Positions 1 through 10,398 are shown, counted from the first letter of the stretch. The stretch is DNA of 64,000 nt from Bacteroidales bacterium (GCA_031257915.1 JAIRNR010000007.1:62001-126000), one strand, 5' to 3'. Numbers and translations are program-made. Notes: a model not told the origin generated them from the letters alone.

Positions 1-6
1 TTTTAG

Positions 7-1197
7 ATGCTTTACTATCTGCCGCTTTTTTTAATTCTCTGTTTATCTTCGCTTGTTGAAGTATGGGATGCAGGAAGGGTGGTGCTTTGCGGGAAAGATA
101 ATAGACGGCAGGAATGGCTACTTATTGCTGTTACCATGTTTGCTGTGCTTTTTATAGGATTGCGTTACTATACTGGGGCAGATTGGAATATTTATATCGC
201 GCATTTCATCCAGTCGGCATCTATAGGTAATTCAGCAGGTTTTGAAAAAGGATATTATTTTTTAAATAAGTTCATTCTTTTAAATACGGATAATTACTAC
301 CTTTTACAACTTCTTGCTTCTTGCTTTATTTTAATATCGTCTATGCGTTTTTTTAAAAATAATGGAAAATATCCTGTTCTTATTTATTCTATTTTTATTC
401 TTGTCTTTTTGGGTGCACTTATGGCACAAATAAGACAAACAATTGCACTCGGTTTTATTTTTATATCTGTCCGTTACATTTTTGAAAGAAAATTTTTGTT
501 ATTTCTTTTAATGGTGGTGATAGCATGTCAATTTCATATTTCAGCAATTATTGCGCTACCGCTTTATTTCTTTAATAGAAATTGTGGAAAAATTTTGCCG
601 ATAATTCTTATCATTGTTTCTCAAGTTTCGTACTTATATCCGCATTTTTTAGTTTCTTTTGTTGAAATTATTACACCATACTTGCCTGGAAGATTGTCGG
701 TAATCTCAACTAATTATCTCACAAAAGCGACATTCTTTATTCGACAGCAGGAAATACAAAGCGGCTATTATTATATTGCTCGTGTGTTGCTTGCGGTATT
801 TGTAATCGCGTTTGCAAAACCTGGAAACGGCAAAGAGTTCTTTTTCATAAACACTCTTACAATCGCAACATGCATTAAAGGTCTGTCTATGGGGATGAGT
901 ATTTTAGAACGATTTGCCGACTATTACCTGATTTTCGGCGTTGCATCTTATATTTTCTTACTGTCAATTGATATTCATATTCCCAAATGGTTGAAATTTT
1001 CATTGTGGCTACGCGTAAAACTTTTTGTTATAACATTTTTTATTATTGTATTTTTCGCCATTCCACTTTGGCGGTCTGTAACTTCCGATAAAATTTCGGA
1101 ACTGAATGGAAGACCCGGTTCTTACCGCTACGTTCCATATTATAACGTGCTTTATCATTCCGAAGACGCAAATAAAAGAAAGGATTGGAATGAGTGA
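7..1197 (+). CDS. EpsG-family / Wzy-like polysaccharide polymerase (multi-pass membrane protein)
   Basis: 396-aa hydrophobic ORF with GLRYYTGADWNIY and AQIRQTIALGFIFISVRYI segments typical of EpsG proteins; adjacent glycosyltransferases. Confidence 0.75.
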   Translation: MLYYLPLFLILCLSSLVEVWDAGRVVLCGKDNRRQEWLLIAVTMFAVLFIGLRYYTGADWNIYIAHFIQSASIGNSAGFEKGYYFLNKFILLNTDNYYLLQLLASCFILISSMRFFKNNGKYPVLIYSIFILVFLGALMAQIRQTIALGFIFISVRYIFERKFLLFLLMVVIACQFHISAIIALPLYFFNRNCGKILPIILIIVSQVSYLYPHFLVSFVEIITPYLPGRLSVISTNYLTKATFFIRQQEIQSGYYYIARVLLAVFVIAFAKPGNGKEFFFINTLTIATCIKGLSMGMSILERFADYYLIFGVASYIFLLSIDIHIPKWLKFSLWLRVKLFVITFFIIVFFAIPLWRSVTSDKISELNGRPGSYRYVPYYNVLYHSEDANKRKDWNE

Positions 1198-1238
1198 AAA
1201 GTTAAGTTTGATATTGATAAAATTTTAGTAAATAATAT

Positions 1239-2150
1239 ATGAGCACTTTAAAAGAAATTGCAAAGAAAATATGGCTCACACGTGTTGAGCCGCGTCTGCT
1301 TGCTGCGCCATTAACAGTGCAACTAACACAAAGAGCATTATATTCAACAGAAGCAGGTACTGTTACATCAACAACCGACGAAACGCTTATCGTTTCATTA
1401 ACAACATTTGGGAAGCGCATATACGAAGTATATCTAACAATAGAAAGTTTATTGCAACAAACGTTAAAACCGAACAAAATTATTTTATGGTTATCAAAAG
1501 ATGAGTTTAACGAAGATGATATTCCCATAATTTTAAAAAGACAAAGAAAAAGAGGCTTGGAAATTGCCTACTGTGAAGAATTGCGCTCGTATAATAAATT
1601 GATACCTACTTTACAAACATATCCGAAGGCAACAATAGTTACTGTTGATGACGACATGATATATCCTTTTGATTTATTAGAAAATCTATACAAAGAGCAT
1701 AAGAAAAATTCTAATACTGTTGTTTGTTACCGCTATACAAAACTTTCTTTTGACCGCACTGGAAATATTAAACCATACAATAAATGGACATTCGATTATC
1801 AAGGAAATGAAAAATGTATGAATGTTCAGCCGGCAGGCGTTGGCGGGGTGCTTTACCCTCCTGATTGTTTTCACAAAGATGTGTTACTGGTAGATTTATT
1901 CACAAAACTTTCTCCAACGGCAGATGACGTATGGTTCAGGGTTATGACATTGCTAAATGGCATACCATGTAAAAGAGTGCGTTTCGGAATAAAAGCAATT
2001 CCTTTACACAACAACCAAGATTCCGCCCTTAAATATATAAATATCACAAAAAAACAAAATGATATTCAAATAAAAAATGTTTTTAGACATTACAAAATAC
2101 CTTTATCATATAAAGGTATAATACAATTTCAAACAAAGACACAGCCATGA
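1239..2150 (+). CDS. Glycosyltransferase-like protein
   Basis: 303 aa; VSLTTFGKRIYEVYLTIESLLQQTLKPNKIILWLS and a TVDDDMIYP DxD-like motif. Confidence 0.7.
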   Translation: MSTLKEIAKKIWLTRVEPRLLAAPLTVQLTQRALYSTEAGTVTSTTDETLIVSLTTFGKRIYEVYLTIESLLQQTLKPNKIILWLSKDEFNEDDIPIILKRQRKRGLEIAYCEELRSYNKLIPTLQTYPKATIVTVDDDMIYPFDLLENLYKEHKKNSNTVVCYRYTKLSFDRTGNIKPYNKWTFDYQGNEKCMNVQPAGVGGVLYPPDCFHKDVLLVDLFTKLSPTADDVWFRVMTLLNGIPCKRVRFGIKAIPLHNNQDSALKYINITKKQNDIQIKNVFRHYKIPLSYKGIIQFQTKTQP

Positions 2151-3091
2151 TATTAGACAGGGATATAATAAAAAAAATTGTTAAAGGTGTCTCACATCCG
2201 AGGCGGGTTTTAAATGTATTGTTGAGAACAATCGGAAAAAATTTATCTGATGATACTTTTTTAAAAATACAGTATCGATTATTGCTTGGTGAGAAGTTAA
2301 ATATTAAAAATCCAGTATTATTTAACGAAAAATTACAGTGGTTGAAGTTGTATAACAGGCATAAAATTTATACAGATATGGTAGATAAATATGCCGTTCG
2401 TAAATATGTAGAAAAAACCATAGGGGAACAATATTTAACACCTGTACTTGGTATATGGGATAAATTTGAGGATATTGATTTTTCTTTGCTGCCAAAACAA
2501 TTTGTGCTAAAATGTACTCATGATTCAGGCAGTGTTGTGATATGTAAAGACATAGATAATTTTAATATAAAGAAAGCAAATAAAAAGTTGAAAAAATGTC
2601 TTAAACGCAACTATTATACTTTGTGTAGAGAATGGGTTTATAAAGATATTCCGCCTAAAATAATAGCAGAAAAATATTTAGTGGACGAGTCAGAAGTAGA
2701 ATTAAAAGATTATAAAATATTTTGTTTTAATGGTGTTCCCAAATTGGTGCAGGTTGATTACAATAGATTTAGCAAACATAAACGAAACATCTATACTACA
2801 CAATGGGAGTACATACCTGTGTCATTCATATATCCCCAACATCCCGAAATACAAATTGATAAACCTGAAAATCTTGATTTATTGTTAGAGTTATCACAAA
2901 AATTATCTGCCAATATACCATTTGTACGAGTTGATTTTTACATTACGGAAACATCTATATTTTTCGGAGAAATGACATTTTATCCCGAAGCAGGATATGG
3001 AAAAATAACGCCTTTGAAATATAATTTAGAATTAGGTAAATCTATAAATTTGCCGCTTAAAGGACAAAAAGAGAGAATAAAATCTTTATAA
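2147..3091 (+). CDS. TupA-like ATP-grasp polysaccharide biosynthesis protein
   Basis: 314 aa; FNEKLQWLKLYNR, DKYAVRKYVE, FVLKCTHDSGSVVICKD, FGEMTFYPEAGYG; 4-nt overlap with the upstream gene. Confidence 0.75.
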   Translation: MILDRDIIKKIVKGVSHPRRVLNVLLRTIGKNLSDDTFLKIQYRLLLGEKLNIKNPVLFNEKLQWLKLYNRHKIYTDMVDKYAVRKYVEKTIGEQYLTPVLGIWDKFEDIDFSLLPKQFVLKCTHDSGSVVICKDIDNFNIKKANKKLKKCLKRNYYTLCREWVYKDIPPKIIAEKYLVDESEVELKDYKIFCFNGVPKLVQVDYNRFSKHKRNIYTTQWEYIPVSFIYPQHPEIQIDKPENLDLLLELSQKLSANIPFVRVDFYITETSIFFGEMTFYPEAGYGKITPLKYNLELGKSINLPLKGQKERIKSL

Positions 3092-3199
3092 CGTATTAAA
3101 AAAAGTTAGAGGTTACGCTACTTCATATTCGTGAGTAATACTACGTCGAAGCACTTGCTCTTTGGCATGTTTTGAGAGAACCGTCTCGTCCATATTTCG

Positions 3200-4195
3200 T
3201 CACCGCACGCGAGGATAAATAAATTTAAGCAAGCGTAAAAGCAACGGACTACGGCAGATGAAATCTTTTATAATGTAGGAGCGTTTTGCTTTAAAGTATG
3301 GGTTTTTTCGATAGTTGGGGTCAATGGTAAGCATTGCTGTTATGATTTCGCGAATATTACCTGTTTTTGGCTTCTTTACGTTTTGCAAATATGTCATCAT
3401 ACAAGAAATATACGCTCTCCTGAAATAAACAAAATTTATCTCGTTTTTATATTTTTCATACAGTCCGCGAGTTTTGTATTCTTTAATTATCGCAGCGCAG
3501 ACAGTTATCATATCGTGATACTTTTCGGCGTTTTTTTTATGTACAATAGAAGTGCTGCGAAGCAAATAATTATACATCGGTTTTCTCACTGTTGCTATTC
3601 TTGAAACATTTGGAATATATAGCGGATCAATCATTGAATCTTCAAAAAGAACATGTTCGGGAAAATAGATATTTTGCTTCACAAAAATATCTCTACGGTA
3701 AATATAACGTTGCACAAATACGCTGTAATGCGCAATCATTTCCTTTCTACTTTGCTCGTCAACTAATCCCTCTTTAAAAAAATAAGGCGTATCATCTTTT
3801 AGCGTTCGACCATCTTCCGTTATCATATTACGCAAGCAGTAGCATAATTCGCTGTTTGTTTCTACTGCTTTTTTATAAAGTTCTTCGTACATTTCATTTT
3901 CAATCCAGTCGTCACAATCAACAAAGCCTATATATTCTCCTTTCGCAACTTTAAGTGCAAGATTTCTTGCTCCGCCGAGTTTCAAATTTTTTTCCGAATG
4001 TATAACAATTATCCTTTCAGGATCTTTGCTTTCGTATTCACGCATTATTTTTAATGTGCTGTCGGTAGAAGCGTCATCAACGAGTATTATTTCTATATCG
4101 GAAAGCGTTTGAGCAAGAATTGAAGACATACAGCGTGATAATAGCTTTTCCTCATTGTGTCCGCAGACTATTACTGAAACTTTTGGCGTCGGCAT
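3200..4195 (-). CDS. Family 2 glycosyltransferase
   Basis: VSVIVCGHNEEKLLSRCMSSILAQTLSDIEIILVDDASTDSTL and GFVDCDDWIE (GT-A fold). Confidence 0.9.
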   Translation of the reverse strand: MPTPKVSVIVCGHNEEKLLSRCMSSILAQTLSDIEIILVDDASTDSTLKIMREYESKDPERIIVIHSEKNLKLGGARNLALKVAKGEYIGFVDCDDWIENEMYEELYKKAVETNSELCYCLRNMITEDGRTLKDDTPYFFKEGLVDEQSRKEMIAHYSVFVQRYIYRRDIFVKQNIYFPEHVLFEDSMIDPLYIPNVSRIATVRKPMYNYLLRSTSIVHKKNAEKYHDMITVCAAIIKEYKTRGLYEKYKNEINFVYFRRAYISCMMTYLQNVKKPKTGNIREIITAMLTIDPNYRKNPYFKAKRSYIIKDFICRSPLLLRLLKFIYPRVR

Positions 4196-4226
4196 AATTT
4201 ATTTCATATTACATGTTCGTTCCATA

Positions 4227-5276
4227 TTATATTTTTTTACAAAATCTGTCAATGTCGGGTAGCATATCGTCCATTTTTCTTTTTTGAGCAGATGTTTCAA
4301 ATGCACCCTGTGAAAGTTTTGTGTAAACAGTTGTATTGGTTAAAAGCAGTTCTATTTTATCGGCAAAATCGCTTGCATCTTTATTTTTAGCAAGCAATCC
4401 GTTAATTCTGTCCTTTACCGTATATGGTATTGCGGAATTGTTAAATGCCACAACAGGTAAACCGAAAGACATTGCTTCAATAAGCACCATTCCATATCCT
4501 TCAAGCAGTGATGGGAAAGCAAAAATATCGGCGGTATTGTAATACTCTGCGAGTTTTTGAATTGAAACGTATTCGGTAAAAATAATTTTATTGTCAAGAT
4601 TATATTTTTGTATTTGTTTATGAATAAATGTGCCGTATTTTTCATTCTCTTCCCGCCCGATAATCGTACAACTGAAATCAATCCCTTTTCTGTTTATAAT
4701 ATTCAATGCCTCTACTAAAAAATGGACGCCTTTTCTCCGGCATACTGTTCCCGTAAAAAGAATTTTATTGCTCAACTGTTTTTCTTCGCTGTGGTGCGTA
4801 CGGTATTCTGTAAATGATTTTTGCACACCAAGTTCTGCGTAATGTATTTTTTTCTTTGGAAACATTTTCGTAAATATATCCCGCACATAAGGGCTTGGAA
4901 TTACGACTTCCGTTGACAGAAATAAAAACAGTTTTTCCAATAAAAAATGTATAACTCTGCCGCCGGTATCTTCATAACTCATAAAATTAAAATGATGATG
5001 AATACAGATAAGCCTGCATTTTGAGAAAAGACGCAACGACAGCCATAAAAAAATAAGGCGGGTATAAAGACGGCTGTTTGTAAGAATTATATCGTACTTT
5101 CTTATACTTTTAAACTTTCTAAAAACACTGCCTTCTAAAAGCGATACATGTTCTGTCATAAAATTAACGGAATGTTGCTCCGATGAACAGACTCTGTCTA
5201 TAAAACAGTGGTCATATATATGCCCACCTGTAACGACAGTATCGTAGTTCGGGTATATAACAAGAATTTTACTCAT
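4227..5276 (-). CDS. Family 4 glycosyltransferase
   Basis: ILFTGTVCRRKGVHFLVEAL and FPSLLEGYGMVLIEAMSFGLPVVAF (GT-B E-x7-E motif region). Confidence 0.9.
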   Translation of the reverse strand: MSKILVIYPNYDTVVTGGHIYDHCFIDRVCSSEQHSVNFMTEHVSLLEGSVFRKFKSIRKYDIILTNSRLYTRLIFLWLSLRLFSKCRLICIHHHFNFMSYEDTGGRVIHFLLEKLFLFLSTEVVIPSPYVRDIFTKMFPKKKIHYAELGVQKSFTEYRTHHSEEKQLSNKILFTGTVCRRKGVHFLVEALNIINRKGIDFSCTIIGREENEKYGTFIHKQIQKYNLDNKIIFTEYVSIQKLAEYYNTADIFAFPSLLEGYGMVLIEAMSFGLPVVAFNNSAIPYTVKDRINGLLAKNKDASDFADKIELLLTNTTVYTKLSQGAFETSAQKRKMDDMLPDIDRFCKKI

Positions 5277-5279
5277 GCT

Positions 5280-6839
5280 TCAAAGTCCGACAATCATTAT
5301 CTTTTTATCGTCTATATCTTTATGCTTTATGTAGAGTTTTTTAGACCAGCTTCTTTTCGGTCTGCGGTCAAAAATAGCGAGCGTACCTTCATTGCAGCCG
5401 AGCATGTCCATATACTCCGATGTTTGAGCTATGCCCCTTTCCAGCACTTTTTCACCGTTCCATAATTTTATTTCTATCGGATATTTTTGTCCTTCATAGA
5501 GTATGTATAAGTCAAGGCGTTTTCTGCCTGCAGCCATTTCTCTTATTATCTTTCCGCCACCGTTTATTACTCGTTGCAGGAATGCCATCAGGATTAAGTG
5601 AGGAGCCGCCTCTTTGTAAAAATATTTTTCTACCCAAATATCGCTGTTTTCGCGCCAAAATTCTTGAAAGTCACTCATTAAAAACTCCATATCTATTTTG
5701 CCGTTTTTTAGATAACGAGGCATTTGGTAAGTGGTGTATGTTTCTTGCAATGACATTTGGCTGCTATAGTTCAAAGTACGAGCAATAACTTCGGCATATA
5801 TCGGATTTGCGGGAGCAAGTTGATTGCCTTTTTCAGAAATCAAACCTAAATCCCTGACATATAAAAAATCATCGTTATTCCTGTCATCAACAAATTCGCC
5901 AAGCATTACAGGCTCAATAATTTTTTTTACTCTTTCCTCTTTTAAACGCTCAAGCAAACTGTCAATGTGGGTATCCCTGCGTTTTATTATTGTTTGAATT
6001 GCAGTGTCCACCATTTCGACAGTTATTGTGGGGGAGTAATCAAGATTAAGTTGATTAAAAGTAATTTCTCTTGCGATAGCGTTTACAAGCCAGGGCTGTC
6101 CCTGCGTTTGTTCAAATACCGTTTCTACAACACCGTTTTCAAATTGCTGCCCTTTATCGTCCGTATGTTGCCGATAGAGCATTGAAACTTCCTCTTGTGT
6201 AAAATTTCTTAACGTAACAGATGCCGCGACAATATTAAAAGGACTTGCAGAGCCGAGCGTTTGACTGTCAGGACGCACTTTTGCCTTAAAGTCGCGGATA
6301 TTACGCATGCCTACAAGTGCTAATGAATGGATAAATGGCGCAGTGCCGCGAGAATTGTATCCGTTTCTCAGTTGTCGCAAAAATGTTATAAGTGTTTGCT
6401 CGCTTAGGCAGTCTGCTTCGTCAAAAAATATTATAAGGGGTTTATCTAATTTGTTGCAATATTTTGATATTTCCATACGCAAAACATCGGAAGAATCGCT
6501 AAAATCAGCATCCGCAGCAAATTCTGTGTTATGCGGAAATTGTGTATATAGCAGGCAATTTCTTATGATTTTTACTATCTGAGGTATGCCTTTCTCCACA
6601 TCAGTAATTCCTTGCAAGCCCTCTAATGAGCAGTATAAGGCATAATATTTGCCTCCACTGTTTAAACGGCTTGTCATATCCTGCAAAAGCGTTGTTTTAC
6701 CACTCTGACGTGCGGCGTGAATTACGAAGTATTGACCGAAATCAATAAATTGCCCCAAATTGCCAACGCGCTCAACTGCGTCAAGCATATAATGGTCCCT
6801 GCTATTACAGGGTCCTGCTATGTTGAAAAATTTTACCAT
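5280..6839 (-). CDS. AAA-like ATPase with C-terminal PD-(D/E)xK nuclease-like domain
   Basis: Walker A-like AARQSGKTTLLQD; Walker B PLIIFFDEADCL; C-terminal KRLDLYILYEGQKYPIEIKLW (D...ExK). Confidence 0.75.
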   Translation of the reverse strand: MVKFFNIAGPCNSRDHYMLDAVERVGNLGQFIDFGQYFVIHAARQSGKTTLLQDMTSRLNSGGKYYALYCSLEGLQGITDVEKGIPQIVKIIRNCLLYTQFPHNTEFAADADFSDSSDVLRMEISKYCNKLDKPLIIFFDEADCLSEQTLITFLRQLRNGYNSRGTAPFIHSLALVGMRNIRDFKAKVRPDSQTLGSASPFNIVAASVTLRNFTQEEVSMLYRQHTDDKGQQFENGVVETVFEQTQGQPWLVNAIAREITFNQLNLDYSPTITVEMVDTAIQTIIKRRDTHIDSLLERLKEERVKKIIEPVMLGEFVDDRNNDDFLYVRDLGLISEKGNQLAPANPIYAEVIARTLNYSSQMSLQETYTTYQMPRYLKNGKIDMEFLMSDFQEFWRENSDIWVEKYFYKEAAPHLILMAFLQRVINGGGKIIREMAAGRKRLDLYILYEGQKYPIEIKLWNGEKVLERGIAQTSEYMDMLGCNEGTLAIFDRRPKRSWSKKLYIKHKDIDDKKIMIVGL

Positions 6840-6862
6840 TACGTTTTTTTATAATGGCGAAG

Positions 6863-7555
6863 TTACGGAAAAAAATAGATTACAATAAATATTGCCGATA
6901 AAATAAGATGTTTGTTTTTTTTATCTAAAAGATACCCAATAAACGGCATTACAAAAGAAGCGAACAGAAATACATTTGCGTTTTCATTCCACCACTTGAC
7001 TTTAAGATAATTTTCCTGTCCAAGTAGCGTAATTTCAGGTAAGTTCTGGTCAAGCAAACTTACTGAAAAAGCAGGTGTGTATATATAATTGAAAAGATAT
7101 TGTACTAAACAGATTAAACCTAAAATACACACTCCGGTCTCTACAGCATAAAATACTTTCAAAAAATTTTTCCGCTTTGTATCTGCTGAAGTTTCCTTAA
7201 CCACTGAAACATTAGTTGAAGTCCCTGTGAGCAACAGTGCCGTGAGCATTGCCCCGACAAAAAATATAATGTTATCGGTAAATGTAAAATCTTTATCCCA
7301 ATAAACTGAAAAGAAAGCATGCGGCAGCCACGCCAAAAGCAGGTATGCACCAAACCATCCCATACCATATTTCAAATTCGCAATAAATTCCTTATACGGA
7401 ATAAAGCAGCAAACAACAGGCAAAAATGCAAGAAAAAATCTATATGCCGAAAGTTTAAAATCACAAATGGGAACGTAATAGATTTCCGTTCCGATAAGTG
7501 ACAGCAACACAAGTACTATCGCATAATAATATATATATTTTATTCTGTCAGCCAC
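6863..7555 (-). CDS. O-antigen ligase/polymerase-like membrane protein, apparently C-terminally truncated
   Basis: 230-aa hydrophobic protein resembling only the N-terminal half of Wzy/WaaL-type proteins; ends ...FIVIYFFP* just upstream of the ATPase gene. Confidence 0.5.
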   Translation of the reverse strand: MADRIKYIYYYAIVLVLLSLIGTEIYYVPICDFKLSAYRFFLAFLPVVCCFIPYKEFIANLKYGMGWFGAYLLLAWLPHAFFSVYWDKDFTFTDNIIFFVGAMLTALLLTGTSTNVSVVKETSADTKRKNFLKVFYAVETGVCILGLICLVQYLFNYIYTPAFSVSLLDQNLPEITLLGQENYLKVKWWNENANVFLFASFVMPFIGYLLDKKNKHLILSAIFIVIYFFP

Positions 7556-7563
7556 TTATTTTA

Positions 7564-9138
7564 TTATAAGATTTTGCACTTGGCAACAGTGTTAAGACTT
7601 ATATTTTTTTTGCTGCGCAGATAGTCGGCAAATGCTATTGTGGGATCCCTTTTTTCGGATGGTGTCATATTAAAGACTTTGACAGGGCGTGTGTTAATTT
7701 TCGGATAGCCGTCTCCGCTTGTAAGAACAAAATTTTCAGCAACAATTGTTACACGGTCATTGTTGGTGATTAAGCGGCTGCTGCCGTTTCCGTCCGACTG
7801 TACATAACGTATTTCAGTAATGACACTGTCTTTAATTGTTATCTCCAAATTGTGACTTTGCAGCCTGCCGAGTTTTTTTGCTGCCGTACCGAAAATACCA
7901 TAACTAAAAAATTCTTTTAGCTCTTTACCTGTGATTTCATACGCCTGTAATTCCCCGCCAAACGGCAGGACATTACCCGCTTTTAGCATTGTAATATTCC
8001 CTTTTTTAAGCGGAACGCGAATTGCGCCGAAATTTGAAATACCAATAACGATTTTTGCCGCCGCCGCGTCAGAAGCAAGTTCTTTAAACTTATTTGCGTA
8101 TGCAGTTGTTACCATTGCGCCAAGTTCCGTGAATTCAGGGGCTTTTGAAGTATAATTGTAAGGTATTTCCTGCTCTGCAAGTGCAAGTAGTTCCGAAAGA
8201 CCAAAGCGGGTATCGGCAATTGTTTTTTCTATACTGTTCTTTATATCAGCATCCGGTTTTGCGTTCGCTGTCGGCAATATTTCTACGGCAGATGTGTTTG
8301 AATCCAAATTAAGTCGTATGCGGCCGACATAATTACCATAGCAACCCGCTTCTGCAACCGGTACTCCATTGATATGTCCCATTACCACATTATGAGAATG
8401 TGCCGCAATAATTGCACTGATACCCTCAATATACGGCAAACTGTCGGCATTTTCGCCGGCGTCAAAAACAGGTTTTTCATCTACCATACTCATTCCTATA
8501 TGGGCGAGAATAATGTAAATATCGGCACTGTCTTTGAGATACTCCATAACAGTTTGGGTTGCGGGGTAGGGGTTTTGAAAAAATACTGTTTTTGTATTGC
8601 TCGTTTTTGTTGATGTTTTTGTTTTAATTGTTGTAAGACCTATAATTGCAACTTTGACACTGCGCCCGCTTGACAGTTTACGCTGCTCTATAACGTACGG
8701 TTTTAGCCAGTCCGGTCTGACGGTCATTGCGCTGTCGCTGAAAATATTTGCCGAAAGATAAGTCATACTGCCTTTGGCGGCAAAAGAGATAAGAGTATCT
8801 ATCCCCCAGTCAAACTCATGGTTTCCGATACAGGAGTATTTTACTCCGCAACTTGTATAGAACTCATCACCTGTACAATTATTAGTTATACGCGAGAAAT
8901 AAGTACCGCTGAAATTATCACCGCCGCAAAGTACAACAGCGTTTCCGGAAGTATTTAGACTTTTTATTGTTGATACGAGACATGCCGCTCCCGCAATATC
9001 AAAATCGGCAACATACTGTCCGTGAAAATCATTAAACGACAAAATTGTAAGAACATCATTTTGCGGTGCTTTGCAGCCAATAAGCAACAGCAGGGGCAAA
9101 ATCCGAACCGTTTTATAAACTCCAGTAAAAATTTTCAT
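7564..9138 (-). CDS. Bifunctional metallophosphatase/5'-nucleotidase lipoprotein (UshA-like)
   Basis: LLLLIGCK lipobox; TILSFNDFHGQ; GGDNFSG; CIGNHEFDWG; AHSHNVV. Confidence 0.88.
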   Translation of the reverse strand: MKIFTGVYKTVRILPLLLLIGCKAPQNDVLTILSFNDFHGQYVADFDIAGAACLVSTIKSLNTSGNAVVLCGGDNFSGTYFSRITNNCTGDEFYTSCGVKYSCIGNHEFDWGIDTLISFAAKGSMTYLSANIFSDSAMTVRPDWLKPYVIEQRKLSSGRSVKVAIIGLTTIKTKTSTKTSNTKTVFFQNPYPATQTVMEYLKDSADIYIILAHIGMSMVDEKPVFDAGENADSLPYIEGISAIIAAHSHNVVMGHINGVPVAEAGCYGNYVGRIRLNLDSNTSAVEILPTANAKPDADIKNSIEKTIADTRFGLSELLALAEQEIPYNYTSKAPEFTELGAMVTTAYANKFKELASDAAAAKIVIGISNFGAIRVPLKKGNITMLKAGNVLPFGGELQAYEITGKELKEFFSYGIFGTAAKKLGRLQSHNLEITIKDSVITEIRYVQSDGNGSSRLITNNDRVTIVAENFVLTSGDGYPKINTRPVKVFNMTPSEKRDPTIAFADYLRSKKNISLNTVAKCKIL

Positions 9139-10354
9139 ATTTATAGTTTTTTATATTATCCCTGAAAATCCCTTTCAAGTCAAATAAAAATAATTTTTCC
9201 TTACAAAGTTTTTTTATCTGCTCCAATGTTTGTTCCTTATAAATATCGTGTGCAACAGCGAGAACGACCGCGTCATATTTTTCTTTCGGCTCACGAACAA
9301 GCGTAATTCCGTACATTGCTTTTGTTTCGTCGGTATCCGCTATCGTATCAACAACATCAACTTCAATATGATAATCCTGCAATTCTCTTATTAAGTCAAT
9401 TACTTTTGAATTTCTAATATCGGGAACATTTTCTTTAAAAGTAATGCCCTCAATAAGTACTTTTGCACAATTGATTTTAATTCCCTCTGCCACCATATTT
9501 TTAACGACTTTTTTACCTACATATCCACCCATTGAATCGTTAATAAAACGTCCTGCATTTATTATCTGCGGATGATATTTTAATTCTTTTGCTTTGTGTA
9601 CAAGATAGTACGGATCTACCCCGACACAATGTCCGCCGACTAAACCGGGTTTAAAATTCAGAAAATTCCACTTTGTACTTGCTGCTTCAAGTACATCAAA
9701 CGTGTTTATGCCCATACGCCCGAAAATAATTGACAGTTCGTTCATAAGTGCAATATTTACATCGCGCTGAGTGTTTTCAATTATTTTTGCCGCTTCGGCA
9801 ATACGAATAGACGGAGCCTTGTAAATACCTGCTTCAACAACAGTTTCATATACACGGGCGATTATATCCAACGCTTCGGTATCGCAACCCGAAACAATTT
9901 TTTTTACTGCTTCAAGTGTGTGAACTTTATCACCCGGATTTATTCTCTCCGGCGAGTAACCGACTTTAAAATCCTGTCCGCATTTTAATCCCGATACTTT
10001 TTCAAGAAGCGGAACACACTGTTCTTCGGTACAGCCGGGATACACAGTTGATTCATATACGACAATATCGTCTTTTTTCAACATTTTGCCCACTGTTTCG
10101 GTTGCGGAAAGCAACGCCGTCAAATCGGGTTGATGATAATTGTTTACTGGTGTGGGAACGGCAACAATATAGAATGACGACTGCTTTAAATCGTTCGCAT
10201 TAAATGTGAAAACAGCATTGCTTTCACTAAAATTTTCGGCAATAAAATTTATACGCTCGGCATTTATATCAAATCCGATTACAGAATGTTTTTTTGCCAT
10301 AGATAAAGTAAGCGGAAGTCCGACGTATCCTAATCCAAGAATTGCTATTTGCAT
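9113..10354 (-). CDS. Nucleotide-sugar (UDP-GlcNAc/GalNAc-type) dehydrogenase
   Basis: IAILGLGYVGLPL Rossmann motif; YESTVYPGCTEE; GLVGGHCVGVDPYYL. The ATG at 10354 is preferred over the tracked TTG at 10363, which lies inside a TAACTTTG box. Confidence 0.88.
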   Translation of the reverse strand: MQIAILGLGYVGLPLTLSMAKKHSVIGFDINAERINFIAENFSESNAVFTFNANDLKQSSFYIVAVPTPVNNYHQPDLTALLSATETVGKMLKKDDIVVYESTVYPGCTEEQCVPLLEKVSGLKCGQDFKVGYSPERINPGDKVHTLEAVKKIVSGCDTEALDIIARVYETVVEAGIYKAPSIRIAEAAKIIENTQRDVNIALMNELSIIFGRMGINTFDVLEAASTKWNFLNFKPGLVGGHCVGVDPYYLVHKAKELKYHPQIINAGRFINDSMGGYVGKKVVKNMVAEGIKINCAKVLIEGITFKENVPDIRNSKVIDLIRELQDYHIEVDVVDTIADTDETKAMYGITLVREPKEKYDAVVLAVAHDIYKEQTLEQIKKLCKEKLFLFDLKGIFRDNIKNYKYENFYWSL

Positions 10355-10360
10355 AATTTG

Positions 10361-10368
10361 CAAAGTTA
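10361..10368 (-). promoter_or_regulatory. Bacteroidetes -7 box (TAACTTTG) for the nucleotide-sugar dehydrogenase
   Basis: CAAAGTTA on + strand; 6 nt upstream of the ATG at 10354. Confidence 0.6.
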
Positions 10369-10390
10369 TGCAAAATAGTAGAATTTATTC

Positions 10391-10398
10391 TAACTTTG
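10391..10398 (+). promoter_or_regulatory. Bacteroidetes -7 box (TAACTTTG) for the polysaccharide deacetylase
   Basis: TAACTTTG 21 nt upstream of the ATG at 10420; faces away from the box at 10361-10368. Confidence 0.6.

Noticed and set aside
3092-3199. Convergent intergenic gap with CTTC...GAAG ends considered as a repeat related to 21590-21660
   Set aside because: Similarity is only a few short words and not convincing without an alignment.
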